64,000 nucleotides of DNA from Blastomonas fulva (GCF_003431825.1 NZ_CP020083.1:1237001-1301000), one strand, 5' to 3'; shown: positions 50,763-60,830, numbered from the stretch's first letter. Notes: generated from the letters alone by a model not told the origin. Numbers and translations are program-made.

Positions 50763-50843
50763 GTCATTCCCGCGAACGCGGCAATCCCGCTTTGTCTGGC
50801 CCCTCGGGCAGAAGCGGGCCCCCGCCTTCGCGGGGGTGAAGAC
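50763..50843. repeat. Inverted repeat after the CBS gene (REPIN-like)
   Basis: Left arm 50763-50792 (gtcattcccgcgaacgcgg...) pairs imperfectly with the right arm 50812-50843 (...cgcgggggtgaagac). Same family as 60888-60969. It lies between the convergent ends of the CBS and DUF853 genes. Confidence 0.8.
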
Positions 50844-50870
50844 AAAAGGGCTGGGGCCGGGCACTAACCC

Positions 50871-52454
50871 CTATCGCATCAGCCCGCCCAGCAGATTGCG
50901 CGCGAACCGGCCGAGGCCCGGAAAGCCGAACGCCTTGCCCAGTTCGGTCGCGACCGTGCCCGCGGCCGCGCTTGCCGCGCTGGCACCCGGGCGCGCGCTG
51001 CTCTTCTTGCCGCGGATGGCGCCTGCAATCACCGCGCCGGCCGAGGCGGCTGCCGCCCCGGCTGCGGCATTCCCTGCCTTGGCCCAGATCGATGTCGTCT
51101 TGCGCGGCTGCTTCGCCACCTCGTCCTTGCCCTTGGCCTCGACTTCCTCGGCGACCGCGGCAGCGTCGGCGGCCTTCTGTGCGAGCACCTCCATCGCCGA
51201 TTCGCGTTCGATCCGCGTGTCGTACTTGCCATCATAGGGCGAGACCGACTGGATGATCGCGCGCTCCTTGGGGGTCAGTGGCCCCAGCCGCGAGCGCGGC
51301 GGCTTGATCAGCGTGCGCTGGGTGACCGAAGGCGAACCGTCCTCGAGCAATGTCGACACCAGCGCCTCGCCGGTCTTGAGTTCGGTGATCGCGGTCTCAA
51401 CGTCGAGATCGGGGTTGATTCGGAAAGTGTCCGCTGCCGCCTTGATCGCCTTCTGGTCGCGCGGGGTGAAGGCGCGCAGCGCGTGCTGCACCCGGTTGCC
51501 CAGCTGGCCTGCGACCTTTTCAGGGATATCGATCGGGTTCTGGGTGATGAAATAGACGCCCACCCCCTTGGAACGGATCAGCCGGACGACCTGCTCGATC
51601 TTTTCCTCGAGCGCCTGCGGCACGTCATCGAACAGCAGATGCGCCTCGTCGAAGAAGAAGACCAATTTGGGCTTTTCAGGATCGCCGACCTCGGGAAGCG
51701 TCTCGAACAGTTCGGACAGCAGCCACAACAGGAAGGTCGCATAGAGCTTGGGGCTCTGCATCAATTTGTCGGCGGCAAGCACGTTGATATAGCCGCGCCC
51801 CTGGTCGTCGCAGCACAGGAAATCGTCGATCTCGAGCGCGGGTTCACCGAAGAACTGGCCTGCACCCTGGCTTTCCAGCTGGAGCAATTGCCGCTGGATG
51901 GTGCCAACGCTGGCCTTGGTGACATTGCCAAACCGGGCGGAAAGCTCGCTCGCATTCTCGGCGGTATAGGCGAGCACCGATTGCAGATCGGCAAGATCGA
52001 GCAGCAGCAGCCCCTTTTCATCGGCATAGCGGAAGGCGATGTTGAGCACGCCTTCCTGCGTGTCGTTCAACCCCATCAGCCGCGCGAGCAGCAGCGGCCC
52101 CATCTCGCTGATCGTGGTGCGGATCGGGTGGCCCTGTTCGCCGTAAAGGTCCCAGAAGATCGCGGGGTTGTCCGAATAGGCAAAGCCCTCGAGCCCGATC
52201 TCGGCGGCGCGCGAGACAAGCTTGTCATGCGCCTTGTGGGTGGGCGAGCCCGGCATCGCGATCCCGGCAAGGTCCCCCTTCACATCGGCGACGAATACCG
52301 GAACGCCCTCGGCCGAAAAGCTCTCGGCAATCCCCTGCAATGTTACCGTCTTGCCGGTGCCGGTGGCGCCCGCGACCATGCCGTGCCGGTTGGCACGGGC
52401 AAGCACGAGCACCTGCCGCTCCCCGCCGCCAAGGCCTAGAAAGATATCGGACAT
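50871..52454 (-). CDS. DUF853 / HerA-like ATPase (YjgR type)
   Basis: 527 aa, full length. Walker [11 protein letters not shown] near residue 30 and Walker [15 protein letters not shown] around 265; [13 protein letters not shown] is the sensor region of HerA/FtsK-like ATPases. The Ala-rich C-terminal tail includes a probable amphipathic helix ([19 protein letters not shown]). Role unknown; it may move DNA or protein. Confidence 0.9.
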   Translation of the reverse strand: MSDIFLGLGGGERQVLVLARANRHGMVAGATGTGKTVTLQGIAESFSAEGVPVFVADVKGDLAGIAMPGSPTHKAHDKLVSRAAEIGLEGFAYSDNPAIFWDLYGEQGHPIRTTISEMGPLLLARLMGLNDTQEGVLNIAFRYADEKGLLLLDLADLQSVLAYTAENASELSARFGNVTKASVGTIQRQLLQLESQGAGQFFGEPALEIDDFLCCDDQGRGYINVLAADKLMQSPKLYATFLLWLLSELFETLPEVGDPEKPKLVFFFDEAHLLFDDVPQALEEKIEQVVRLIRSKGVGVYFITQNPIDIPEKVAGQLGNRVQHALRAFTPRDQKAIKAAADTFRINPDLDVETAITELKTGEALVSTLLEDGSPSVTQRTLIKPPRSRLGPLTPKERAIIQSVSPYDGKYDTRIERESAMEVLAQKAADAAAVAEEVEAKGKDEVAKQPRKTTSIWAKAGNAAAGAAAASAGAVIAGAIRGKKSSARPGASAASAAAGTVATELGKAFGFPGLGRFARNLLGGLMR

Positions 52455-52551
52455 AGGTGGTGCTCCCCGCAGCTGCTGTTTGCGGATGTATGCCGCGAGA
52501 GCAGGGGCAAGTCGAGGGAGGTTACAAGAGTATGCACGTTGCGCGGCAGTT

Positions 52552-52680
52552 CAGGCCCACCCCGGCTTCGGCTTCGCCTCAGCTACCCCTCCCGCAAGCG
52601 GTAGGGGAGAATGTTGCGCCGTCCCTCTCCCCTCCCGCTTGCGGGAGGGGCAGCGCGGCTTGCCGCGCGGGGTGGGCCTG
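52552..52680. repeat. Nested inverted repeat before hemH end (REPIN-like)
   Basis: Outer arms caggcccaccccg (52552-52564) and cggggtgggcctg (52668-52680) match perfectly. Inner arms around gctacccctcccgcaagcgg (52582-52601) and ccgcttgcgggaggggcagc (52634-52653) nearly so. It fills most of the gap between the 3' end of hemH and the 5' end of the DUF853 gene, so it is transcribed after hemH. Confidence 0.85.
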
Positions 52681-52687
52681 TAAAGAC

Positions 52688-53716
52688 CTAGATCCACCCG
52701 CCCAGTTCGCGCCGCACCAAAGTCTCGAGCATGTCCATGCCCTCGCCGCTGGCGTTGAGGCACGGCAGGTACGCAAACTTCTCGCCGCCGGCATGCTCAA
52801 ACTGCTCGCGGCCCTGGATTGCCAGCTCCTCAAGCGTCTCGAGGCAATCGACCGAAAAGCCGGGCGCGACCACCGCGATGCGCTTGACGCCCTTCTTGCC
52901 CAGTGCCTCGAGCGTCGCGTCGGTCGCGGGCTCGAGCCATTTGGCGCGGCCGAAGCGCGACTGGAACGAGACGACCAGCTCGCGCCCCATCGCCTCGCTC
53001 AAAAGCCGTGCGGTCTTGCGACACTGGCAGTGATAGGGATCGCCCAGATGCAGCGTGCGCAATGGCATGCCGTGGAAGCTGGTGACGATCTCTTGGGGCT
53101 CGAAATCGAGCGAGGCGATCGCGTGCTCGATGTTGCGCTTGAGCGCATCGATATGCGCCGGGTCATCATGATAGGCGGGCAAAGTGCGGATCGCGGGCTG
53201 CCAGCGCATCGCCTGCAGCACCTCGAACGCCTTGTCGTTGGCGGTGCCGGTGGTCGCGCCCGAATATTGCGGATAGAGCGGGGCGAGCAGGATGCGGTCG
53301 CAGCCGGCCTCCTTCATCGCCTTGATCCGCAATTCGATCGAGGGCTGGCCATAGCGCATCGCGTAATCGACCAGCACCGCATCGCCCAACCTGGCCTTGA
53401 GCGCCTCGGCCTGCCGTCGCGAATACACCGCGAGCGGCGAGCCCTGGTCGGTCCAGACCTCGGCATAGGCAGCCGCAGATTTCTGCGGGCGGGTGTTGAG
53501 GATCACCCCGCGCAGCAAGGGCTGCCAGACGATCGCGGGGATTTCCACCACGCGCTTGTCGGAGAGGAACTCGCCCAGATAATCGCGCACCGCCTTGGTC
53601 GTCGGCGCTGCGGGCGTACCCAGATTGATCAGCAGCACGCCAATGCGGGGCTTCAGGATCGGCGGGTGATCGGCATCGGGCTTCATTCCCGACCTGGAAA
53701 TATCGAAATCGCTCAC
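52688..53716 (-). CDS. hemH: Ferrochelatase
   Basis: 342 aa using the GTG at 53716, which overlaps the upstream stop as GTGA; an ATG 10 codons later is possible. GVLLINLGTPAAPTTKAVRD, then LAPLYPQYSGATTGT, VTSFHGMPLRTLHLGDPYH with the catalytic His, and APGFSVDCLETLEELAIQ. Inserts Fe2+ into protoporphyrin IX at the inner membrane face. Its coupling to a molybdenum hydroxylase gene is unusual. Confidence 0.95.
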   Translation of the reverse strand: MSDFDISRSGMKPDADHPPILKPRIGVLLINLGTPAAPTTKAVRDYLGEFLSDKRVVEIPAIVWQPLLRGVILNTRPQKSAAAYAEVWTDQGSPLAVYSRRQAEALKARLGDAVLVDYAMRYGQPSIELRIKAMKEAGCDRILLAPLYPQYSGATTGTANDKAFEVLQAMRWQPAIRTLPAYHDDPAHIDALKRNIEHAIASLDFEPQEIVTSFHGMPLRTLHLGDPYHCQCRKTARLLSEAMGRELVVSFQSRFGRAKWLEPATDATLEALGKKGVKRIAVVAPGFSVDCLETLEELAIQGREQFEHAGGEKFAYLPCLNASGEGMDMLETLVRRELGGWI

Positions 53717-56016
53717 AGGCCACCTGACAGCAATGGCAGCTGGCGGAAGCGCAGGCCGGTGGCAGAGGCGAGCGCGTTGGCAATCGCGGGCGCGACAGCA
53801 GGCACGCCGATCTCGCCAAGGCCCGCAGGCGGCTCCTGGCTCTCGATAAAGTCCACGCGGATCTCCGGTATGTCGGCCAGTTGCGGCAGGGAAAGGTCTC
53901 TCAAGGCTCTGGCATCGGGATAACCATCGGTCCAGCCGGTGGCGCACCCCATCGCCATCGCAAGGCCGAATATCATGCCGCCCTCGATCTGTTGCAAGGC
54001 TATGTCGTGATTGATGATGCGCCCGGCATCGACCACCGCGGACAATCGCTCGACCCGAAAGCCGCCGCGCGCGCCTGCGCCATCTGTACCGCTGCCGCCG
54101 CGCGAGGCGCTGGCGACCACCGCGATGTGCGCGCCGTTCCAGCTGCAGCAGGCGACGCCCTGGCCGCTGTTGTCGAGCCCGCCGTCCCATTCGGCGAGCC
54201 CCGCCACCCGGGTGAGGCAATTGGCGAGGCGGATGTTCTGCCCCAGCATCTGCACCCGGTACGACAAGGGCTCGCGCCGCGCCTGCGCGGCCAGCTCGTC
54301 GATGAACGATTCGGTGACGAACACGCCATAGCTCGCACCATTGCCGCGCCAGCGCCCGGTGGGGATGTCGATGCGTACCGGATAATGATCGATCGCGACG
54401 TTCGCGATATCGTACGGAACCATTGCACCTGAAACCGCCATCCGGTCGGCATCGCCGCTGGTGTCGGCAATCGCCTCCATGCCGTGCGAATCGTTGAACA
54501 GCCGCTGCGCCGATTCGCGCGCGCTGGGCGGGCAGGCGATCTTGACCGAGAGCGCGGCGATGTTCGCCTGTTCGTCGATCAGCGCCGCGACGCGCGCCGC
54601 GACGGGCGTGCGGACGGGATCGCGCACCGCCTCTTCCTGACGCGAGCGGGTGAGCTGCACCGGTCGGCGCAGGTCGCGCGCGAGGATCGCGGCAGGCGCG
54701 ACCAGATCGTCATCGAGCCTGCGGTCGAACGATCCTCCTGCGGGCATGGGATAGATCTGCACATTGGCCAGCGCGATGCCCAGCGCCTTGGCCGCGCGCC
54801 GCCGTGCGGCTGCCGGGGCCTGACTCGCCACCCACAGTTCCAGCCGGTTGTCGGCAAAGCGCGCGGTGACCGCGCCGGTTTCGAGCGTCGCATGCGGCGC
54901 GGCGGCGATGGCATAGCGCGCCGCCAGCCCCCTGCCCCCGGCAAAGCCCGCATCGCCCTCGCCGCGTTCGATCATCCGATAGCCGGTGCCCCAATCGCCG
55001 CTCTTGCCCTCGATCGCCTTGGCGAGCAATTCAGCGACATCCTCGCCGCTGCGCCGTTTGCCGCTGTGGAGGAACCGCGGGCGCAGGCGGTTGACCGCCT
55101 TGTCCGCCGCCCACCAGCTGGTCGCCGCCGCCGCGACCCAGTCTTCGCCCTGGACGATGTCGATCAGCCCGGTCACGCCATCGGCCAGCTTGCGATCGAC
55201 GCCGACCAGGGCGGTCGCGCCCACCGGTCCCTGACGGATCGCGGCATAGACCATGTCGGGCAGGCGGACATCGCCCGCAAAGGTGGCGCTGCCATCGACC
55301 TTGCCGGGCAGGTCCAACCGCGCAAAGGGCGGCGCATCGCCCACCGGCTCGGCGCGGACATTGCCCGGGAGCGTGGTGCGCAACGGCGCAGGATCGGGAA
55401 CGGCATAGCCCACTGCCTCGGCAGCGAGTTCGGCGAAGCGCAGCTTCTCGTTGCCCCAGACGACGAAGCCGTCGCGGGTATCGGTTTCCTCGACCGTTGC
55501 GCCCCAGCGGTCCGCTGCCGCCTGGCAGAGCAGCGAGCGCGCGGTCGCAGCCGCCGCGCGGTATCCCGCCTCATAAGCGGTGACCTCGGTATCGCCTGCG
55601 GTCACCACGAACTCGCGCATCGCGGCCCAGCGGCGCACCAGAATGTCGTTGGCATCGGGCTGCAGCGCCAGCACCGGGGGCAGCAGCAGCGGAGCCCATT
55701 CGCTCGCGAGCATGGTGTTGGCGAACACCGGAACCGGCGGCGCGGGCTCTATCGCGATCGTCCGCCAGTCCGCGCCCAGCTCTTCGGCAACGATCTGCGC
55801 GAGCACGGTGCCCACCCCCTGCCCCATTTCGCAATGCGGATTGCTGACGATCACGGTGCCGTTGGCGGCGATGCGAAGATAGGCGCCGAACACCGCCTCG
55901 TCGCCGATCAGCCCGGGCGGATTGTCATAGCGGCGGGGCCACAGCGCCCAGGCGACCGTCAGTCCGGTGCCCGCGGCTGCGGTGATCAGCAGGCCGCGCC
56001 GCGTGATGTGCACCAT
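53713..56016 (-). CDS. Molybdopterin-binding oxidoreductase, IorB-like (aldehyde/isoquinoline oxidase large subunit)
   Basis: 767 aa. The ATG at 56016 gives a twin-arginine signal (ITRRGLLITAAAGTGLTVAW), so the folded protein is exported. NPHCEMGQGVGTVLAQIVAE and later PMPAGGSFDRRLDDDLVA are xanthine-dehydrogenase-family cofactor loops; GRWRGNGASYGVFVTESFID and EPPAGLGEIGVPAVAPAIAN (with the catalytic Glu) match the isoquinoline 1-oxidoreductase beta group. Members hydroxylate heterocycles or oxidise aldehydes and need a small [2Fe-2S] subunit, which is not adjacent. It lies between mrp and hemH and is coupled to hemH. Confidence 0.88.
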   Translation of the reverse strand: MVHITRRGLLITAAAGTGLTVAWALWPRRYDNPPGLIGDEAVFGAYLRIAANGTVIVSNPHCEMGQGVGTVLAQIVAEELGADWRTIAIEPAPPVPVFANTMLASEWAPLLLPPVLALQPDANDILVRRWAAMREFVVTAGDTEVTAYEAGYRAAAATARSLLCQAAADRWGATVEETDTRDGFVVWGNEKLRFAELAAEAVGYAVPDPAPLRTTLPGNVRAEPVGDAPPFARLDLPGKVDGSATFAGDVRLPDMVYAAIRQGPVGATALVGVDRKLADGVTGLIDIVQGEDWVAAAATSWWAADKAVNRLRPRFLHSGKRRSGEDVAELLAKAIEGKSGDWGTGYRMIERGEGDAGFAGGRGLAARYAIAAAPHATLETGAVTARFADNRLELWVASQAPAAARRRAAKALGIALANVQIYPMPAGGSFDRRLDDDLVAPAAILARDLRRPVQLTRSRQEEAVRDPVRTPVAARVAALIDEQANIAALSVKIACPPSARESAQRLFNDSHGMEAIADTSGDADRMAVSGAMVPYDIANVAIDHYPVRIDIPTGRWRGNGASYGVFVTESFIDELAAQARREPLSYRVQMLGQNIRLANCLTRVAGLAEWDGGLDNSGQGVACCSWNGAHIAVVASASRGGSGTDGAGARGGFRVERLSAVVDAGRIINHDIALQQIEGGMIFGLAMAMGCATGWTDGYPDARALRDLSLPQLADIPEIRVDFIESQEPPAGLGEIGVPAVAPAIANALASATGLRFRQLPLLSGGL

Positions 56017-56018
56017 GT

Positions 56019-56999
56019 TCAGCCTGCCGGCCCGAACCGGTTGTCGATCCAGGTCGAGATGCGGCCTGCAATCGCGGCGAAGCTGTCGGAGATCAGCCCC
56101 TCGCCCGATGCCGGCGGCACGCCCGCATCGCTCGACCGGCGGATCACCATGTCGAGCGGAACGCGGCCCAGGAACGGCAGGTTCATCGACTTGGCCGCCG
56201 CTTCCGCGCCGCCGATGCCGAAGGGATCGGACAATTCGCCGCAATGCGGGCAGACATAGCCCGCCATGTTCTCGATCAGCCCGATGATCGGAATGCTGCC
56301 CTGTTCAAACAGGCTGATCGCGCGCACCGCGTCCATCAGCGCCAGATCCTGCGGGGTGGAGACGATCACCGCCCCTGCCGGCTTGTGTTTCTGCAGCATC
56401 GAGAGCTGGACGTCGCCGGTGCCCGGCGGCAGATCGACGATGATGTCGGTGATATCGCCCCATTGCGCGTTGATCAGCTGGTCGAGCGCCTTGCCCGCCA
56501 TCGGCCCGCGCCAGGCGATGGCCTGACCCTGCGGCACGATATGGCCCATCGAGAGCAGAGGCACGCCATAGTCGTTGGGCACCGGCACCAGTTTGTCGTC
56601 GCGCGCGGTGGGTTTGACATCCTCGCAATCGAACAGGCGCGGCTGGCTGGGGCCGTAGATATCGGCATCGACCAGCCCGACCTTGCGCCCGGCGCGGTGC
56701 ATCGCCACCGCCAGATTGGCGGAAAAGGTGGACTTGCCGACACCCCCCTTGCCCGAGCCGACCACGATCAGCCGCGGCGGACGGCGCTCTGCGGTCATCG
56801 CGACCTGCACCTTGGTGACGCCCTCGATCTTGAGCAGCGCGCCCTTGAGCGCGATCTCCATGCGGTCGCGCGCGAGGCCATCGAGCCCGCCGACATCGAG
56901 CACCAGCGAAACCACGCCGCCTTCGCGCAGCCGCACGCCACTCGCCCTGCCCTCGCTCGCCGCGGCTGCAGCGGTTTCAATTTCGTTCAGCTCTGCCAT
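56019..56999 (-). CDS. mrp: Mrp/ApbC-type iron-sulfur cluster carrier ATPase
   Basis: 326 aa. The ATG at 56999 gives a DUF59-like N-domain remnant (VRLREGGVVSLVLDVGGLDG), then the deviant Walker A LIVVGSGKGGVGKSTFSANL, IYGPSQPRLF, IVDLPPGTGDVQLSML and a CxxC in GYVCPHCGEL that binds the cluster at the dimer interface. Delivers Fe-S clusters in the cytosol. Placed just upstream of a molybdenum hydroxylase, it could serve its Fe-S partner; that link is inference. Confidence 0.95.
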   Translation of the reverse strand: MAELNEIETAAAAASEGRASGVRLREGGVVSLVLDVGGLDGLARDRMEIALKGALLKIEGVTKVQVAMTAERRPPRLIVVGSGKGGVGKSTFSANLAVAMHRAGRKVGLVDADIYGPSQPRLFDCEDVKPTARDDKLVPVPNDYGVPLLSMGHIVPQGQAIAWRGPMAGKALDQLINAQWGDITDIIVDLPPGTGDVQLSMLQKHKPAGAVIVSTPQDLALMDAVRAISLFEQGSIPIIGLIENMAGYVCPHCGELSDPFGIGGAEAAAKSMNLPFLGRVPLDMVIRRSSDAGVPPASGEGLISDSFAAIAGRISTWIDNRFGPAG

Positions 57000-57134
57000 A
57001 TTCGTCCCAAGCGCATAAAGCGGCGCACCATCATCCGGCAAGCCCCTGCCCTGCCTAGACGAAATGCGCGTGTCCGCAAAACAGATGCGCATGAAACCCC
57101 TGTTTTTATCGGAGTCACGTCCTATAAAGAGAGT

Positions 57135-58277
57135 ATGACAAGACTGACCGGCTGGTTTTCCAACATTGCGACTATGGCCAACAACAGCCCCTGGGGCGGC
57201 GGATCGGGAGGTTCGGGCGGCCCCGGCGATTCCGGATCCGGCGGTGGCGCAGACAATGGCAGCGGTGGGGGTCCGCGCAATCCGTGGCAGCCCGCAGGGG
57301 CCAGTCCGACCGGTGGCCGCAAGGCATCCAATATCGAAGAGCTGTTCAAGCGGCGCGGCGGTGGCGGCGGCGGTTTTGGTGGCGGCGGCTTTGGCGGTCT
57401 GCCCCGGCGTCCCAACGGCAAGAGCTATCTTCCCATCGCCATCGGCCTGATCTTCGTGCTGTGGCTGCTGCTCACCAGCATCCACCGTGTCGGCCCGCAG
57501 GAGCGCGGCGTGGTCTCGTTCCTCGGCTCCTATTCGCGCACGCTGGAACCCGGCATCGCGATGACGCTGCCCTCGCCGGTGGAATCGTTCGAGGTCGTCG
57601 ATGTCCAGAACATCCGCACCATCGATATCCCCGCCGCAGGCACGCAGGAAAACCTGATCCTGACCGGCGACCAGAACTTGGTGGACCTTGCCTATTCGGT
57701 GCGCTGGACGATCAAGGACCCCACGCTTTACCTGTTCCAGCTGGCCGATCCTGAAGCAACCATCCGCGAGGCGGCAGAAGCCGCGATGCGCGCCAGCGTG
57801 GCCGAAGTGACGCTCGATGATGCGATCGGCCCTGGCCGTATCGAGGTCGAGCAGAAGGTTGAGCAGCGGATGAAGGAGCTGCTCGACGGCTATCGCTCGG
57901 GCATCCAGGTCCAGGGCGTCGCGATCAAGAAGGCCGACCCGCCCGAAGCCGTCAACGAAGCATTCAAGGCGGTGTCCGCCGCGCAGCAGGAAGCGCAGAC
58001 CTTCCTCAACGAGGCGCGCGCTTATGCCCAGCAGCTCACCGCTGCCGCGCAGGGCGAGGCCGCCGCATTCGACAAGGTCTACGAGGAATACCGCATGGCG
58101 CCCGAAGTGACGCGTCGGCGCATGTATTACGAAACCATGGAGCGGGTACTGTCCAAGCTTGACAAGACGATCATCGAACCGGGCAATGTCGTCCCCTATC
58201 TGCCGCTGCCGGAACTGCGCAAGCGGGTGGAAGCGACCCCTGCGCCGCCTGCGCCAGCGACCGGGGAGGCACGCTGA
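57135..58277 (+). CDS. hflK: FtsH protease modulator HflK
   Basis: 380 aa. A long Gly-rich cytosolic head (residues ~15-95) is followed by one membrane helix (LPIAIGLIFVLWLLLTSI) and the SPFH/band-7 domain (VGPQERGVVSFLGSYSRTLE, LTGDQNLVDLAYSVRWTIKD). It ends in a coiled coil rich in Ala/Gln. With HflC it forms a membrane-protein cage that restrains FtsH. The ATG at 57135 follows gagag; MANNSPWGG at 57174 is an alternative. Stop and hflC start overlap (TGATG). Confidence 0.95.
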   Translation: MTRLTGWFSNIATMANNSPWGGGSGGSGGPGDSGSGGGADNGSGGGPRNPWQPAGASPTGGRKASNIEELFKRRGGGGGGFGGGGFGGLPRRPNGKSYLPIAIGLIFVLWLLLTSIHRVGPQERGVVSFLGSYSRTLEPGIAMTLPSPVESFEVVDVQNIRTIDIPAAGTQENLILTGDQNLVDLAYSVRWTIKDPTLYLFQLADPEATIREAAEAAMRASVAEVTLDDAIGPGRIEVEQKVEQRMKELLDGYRSGIQVQGVAIKKADPPEAVNEAFKAVSAAQQEAQTFLNEARAYAQQLTAAAQGEAAAFDKVYEEYRMAPEVTRRRMYYETMERVLSKLDKTIIEPGNVVPYLPLPELRKRVEATPAPPAPATGEAR

Positions 58278-59128
58278 TGGGATCGATGATGCAACGCCCG
58301 ATGCTGCTGCTCGGCCTGCTCGCATTGCTGCTGATCGTGCTGGCAAGTTCGGTCGCGGTGGTGCCCGAAACCAAGCAGGCGGTGATCGTCCGCTTCGGAC
58401 AGCCGGTGCGCACCTTCAACGTCTATCGCGAGAACGAGGAATTCGGCCAGACCGGCGCGGGCCTCATCGCGCGCATCCCGTTTGCCGAACAGATCGTCTG
58501 GGTCGACAAGCGCGTGATCGCGGTCGAGATGGAGCAGCAGCAGGTGCTCTCCACCGACCAGTTGCGGCTTGAGGTCGATGCCTATGCGCGCTTCCGGATC
58601 GTCGACCCCGAGCGGATGTACGTCTCTGCCGGAAGCGTCGAGCGCGTCGCTGCTGAGCTTCGCCCGATCCTGGGCTCAGCGCTACGCAACGAGCTCGGCA
58701 AGCGCCAGTTTGCAGCCTTGCTGAGCCCCGAGCGCGGCGGCATCATGGACCGCATCCAGGCCGGGCTTGACCGCATCGCATCGCAGTACGGCGCGCAGAT
58801 CGTCGACGTGCAGATCAAGCGCGCCGACCTGCCGCAGGGCACCCCGCTGCAGAGCGCGTTTCAGCGGATGCGCACCGCGCGCGAGCAGGAAGCACGCACC
58901 ATCACCGCGCAGGGCCAGAAGAACGCGCAGATCATCCGCGCCGAGGCCGATGCATCCGCATCGCGTACCTATGCCAACAGCTTTGGCAAGGATGCGTCCT
59001 TCTATGAATTCTACCGTGCAATGCAGAGCTATGAACGGACGTTCCTGGGTGGATCGGGCGAAACCTCGATCATCCTGTCGCCCAACAACGAATATCTGCG
59101 CGAATTCCAGGGTCGGGGTAATCGCTAA
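58277..59128 (+). CDS. hflC: FtsH protease modulator HflC
   Basis: 283 aa. N-terminal anchor (LLLGLLALLLIVLASSVAVV), SPFH domain beginning VVPETKQAVIVRFGQPVRTF, then an Ala/Arg-rich coiled coil (RMRTAREQEARTITAQGQKN). Partner of HflK, translated from an overlapping start. The end SSIILSPNNEYLREFQG-like tail is typical. Confidence 0.96.
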   Translation: MGSMMQRPMLLLGLLALLLIVLASSVAVVPETKQAVIVRFGQPVRTFNVYRENEEFGQTGAGLIARIPFAEQIVWVDKRVIAVEMEQQQVLSTDQLRLEVDAYARFRIVDPERMYVSAGSVERVAAELRPILGSALRNELGKRQFAALLSPERGGIMDRIQAGLDRIASQYGAQIVDVQIKRADLPQGTPLQSAFQRMRTAREQEARTITAQGQKNAQIIRAEADASASRTYANSFGKDASFYEFYRAMQSYERTFLGGSGETSIILSPNNEYLREFQGRGNR

Positions 59129-59131
59129 ACC

Positions 59132-59158
59132 GGTGCGGCGCACCTGATGCGCCGCACC
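59132..59158 (+). terminator. Strong hairpin after hflC
   Basis: Perfect 11-bp stem ggtgcggcgca / tgcgccgcacc with a 5-nt loop, starting four bases after the hflC stop region. The downstream tract is only weakly T-rich (attcaatct), so it may attenuate rather than end transcription into degP. Confidence 0.6.
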
Positions 59159-59274
59159 ATTCAATCTGCGTTCAGGCGCGGGTTGCAAACCGGACGTACC
59201 AAGGTTTTGCACCGGCTTGTCGGTGTTCTGGGGAAGCCGGTGGTCGCGTCTTAAGACATGAAGAGGAATCACAC

Positions 59275-60804
59275 GTGCGATACGCTTATGCAGTGACGTC
59301 AGCCCTTTTGCTCGGTGGCAGCGCCGTCGTGCTGGCCACCGGCCAGCCACTGGGCGCGCAGGTCGCCCAGAACGACCAGAGCGCGATGATGGCAGCCGCC
59401 CCGCGCCCCGGCGCGCCGATGAGCTTTGCCGACCTCACCGAACAGCTGCAACCTGCGGTGGTCAACATCTCCACCCGCCAGCGGGTCCGCGTGGCCAACA
59501 ATCCCTTTGCCGGAACCCCGTTCGGCGGCCTGTTCGGCGCGCCCGAAGGCGGCGGTGGCGGCGGCACCCGCGAGGCACAGTCGCTGGGATCGGGCTTCAT
59601 CATCTCGGCCGATGGCTATGTCGTCACCAACAACCACGTGATCGCAGCAGAGGGCAATGCCTCGGTCGAATCGATCACCGTGACCATGCCCGACGGCACC
59701 GAATACCCCGCCCGGCTGATCGGCCGCGATCCGCAGTCGGACCTTGCCGTGCTTAAGATCTCGGGCACCAAGCCCTTCCCGTTCGTGCGCTTTGGCGATT
59801 CGACCAAGGCGCGTGTCGGCGACTGGATCCTCGCGATCGGTAACCCCTTCGGCCTGGGCGGCACGGTGACCTCGGGAATCATCTCGGCGGTCTATCGCAA
59901 CACCGGACAGGGCGGCGCCTATGACCGCTATCTGCAGACCGACGCCGCGATCAACCGGGGCAATTCGGGTGGCCCGATGTTCGACCTCAACGGCAACGTC
60001 ATCGGCATCAACAACGCGATCATCTCGCCCACCGGCGGCAGCGTCGGCATCGGCTTTGCGATCCCTGCCGAAGTCGCCGCACCCATCGTCGAGAAGCTGC
60101 GCAGCGGAACCGCGATCGAGCGCGGCTATCTCGGCGTCGGCATCACGCCGCTGACCGATGATCTTGCCGCCTCGCTGGGCCTGCCCAAGAAGCGCGGCGA
60201 GTTCATCCAGCGCGTCGAACCGGGTGAACCGGCGGAGAAGGCCGGGCTGAAGGCCGGCGATGTCGTGGTGTCGGTCGACGGCAAGGACGTGACTCCCGAT
60301 CAGACGCTGTCGTTCATCGTCGCCAACACCGCCCCAGGCAAGCGCATCCCCGTTGTGGTGGTGCGCAATGGCGAACGCATGACGCTGACCGCGACGGTCG
60401 GCAAGCGTCCGAGCGAAGAGGAGCTCAACGCACAGGCATTCAACCCCGAAGCTGCCGAAGACTTCTCCGATCAGGACGAACAGGTCAGCGAGCAGGCCAC
60501 CCGCCAGGCGCTGGCCATGGCAGTGACCGAACTGACCCCGCAGATCGCGCGACAGATCGGCGTGCCGCCCGAGCTCAAGGGTGTCGTGGTGGCCGCGGTC
60601 GATCCTTCGGGCGATGCCGCGACCAAGGGCATCCGCCGCGGCGACGTGATCCTCTCGATCAACAACCGTCCGGTCTCGACCGGAGCGGATGTCGACCGGG
60701 TGATCGCCGAGGCGCGCGCTGCCAACCGCGAAGCCGTGCTGCTGCGCGTCCAGCGCCGCACCGGCCAGCCGCAGTTCCTGCCGGTACGCCTGCGCACGAA
60801 GTAA
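59275..60804 (+). CDS. degP: Do-family periplasmic serine protease (DegP/MucD-like)
   Basis: 509 aa, GTG start with agagga seven bases upstream. Signal peptide to about residue 30 (VTSALLLGGSAVVLA ... GAQ). Catalytic triad: His in VTNNHVIAAEG, Asp in DPQSDLAVLKISG, Ser in NRGNSGGPMFDL. Two PDZ domains follow (GYLGVGITPLTDDLAASLG; LKGVVVAAVDPSGDAATKG). Degrades or refolds damaged envelope proteins. Follows hflK-hflC, a common alphaproteobacterial arrangement. Confidence 0.96.
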   Translation: MRYAYAVTSALLLGGSAVVLATGQPLGAQVAQNDQSAMMAAAPRPGAPMSFADLTEQLQPAVVNISTRQRVRVANNPFAGTPFGGLFGAPEGGGGGGTREAQSLGSGFIISADGYVVTNNHVIAAEGNASVESITVTMPDGTEYPARLIGRDPQSDLAVLKISGTKPFPFVRFGDSTKARVGDWILAIGNPFGLGGTVTSGIISAVYRNTGQGGAYDRYLQTDAAINRGNSGGPMFDLNGNVIGINNAIISPTGGSVGIGFAIPAEVAAPIVEKLRSGTAIERGYLGVGITPLTDDLAASLGLPKKRGEFIQRVEPGEPAEKAGLKAGDVVVSVDGKDVTPDQTLSFIVANTAPGKRIPVVVVRNGERMTLTATVGKRPSEEELNAQAFNPEAAEDFSDQDEQVSEQATRQALAMAVTELTPQIARQIGVPPELKGVVVAAVDPSGDAATKGIRRGDVILSINNRPVSTGADVDRVIAEARAANREAVLLRVQRRTGQPQFLPVRLRTK

Positions 60805-60830
60805 GGGCGGCTCAGGGCGAAAACGGACAA

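Noticed and set aside
52688..54220. 510-aa form of ferrochelatase starting far upstream
   Set aside because: The upstream part is the antisense-like reading of the oxidoreductase gene; ferrochelatase similarity begins just after GTG 53716.
54000..58346. Very long open frames antisense to the oxidoreductase, mrp and hflK genes
   Set aside because: High-GC shadow frames: no domain motifs, Arg/Ala-rich composition, and the opposite strand encodes well-conserved proteins.
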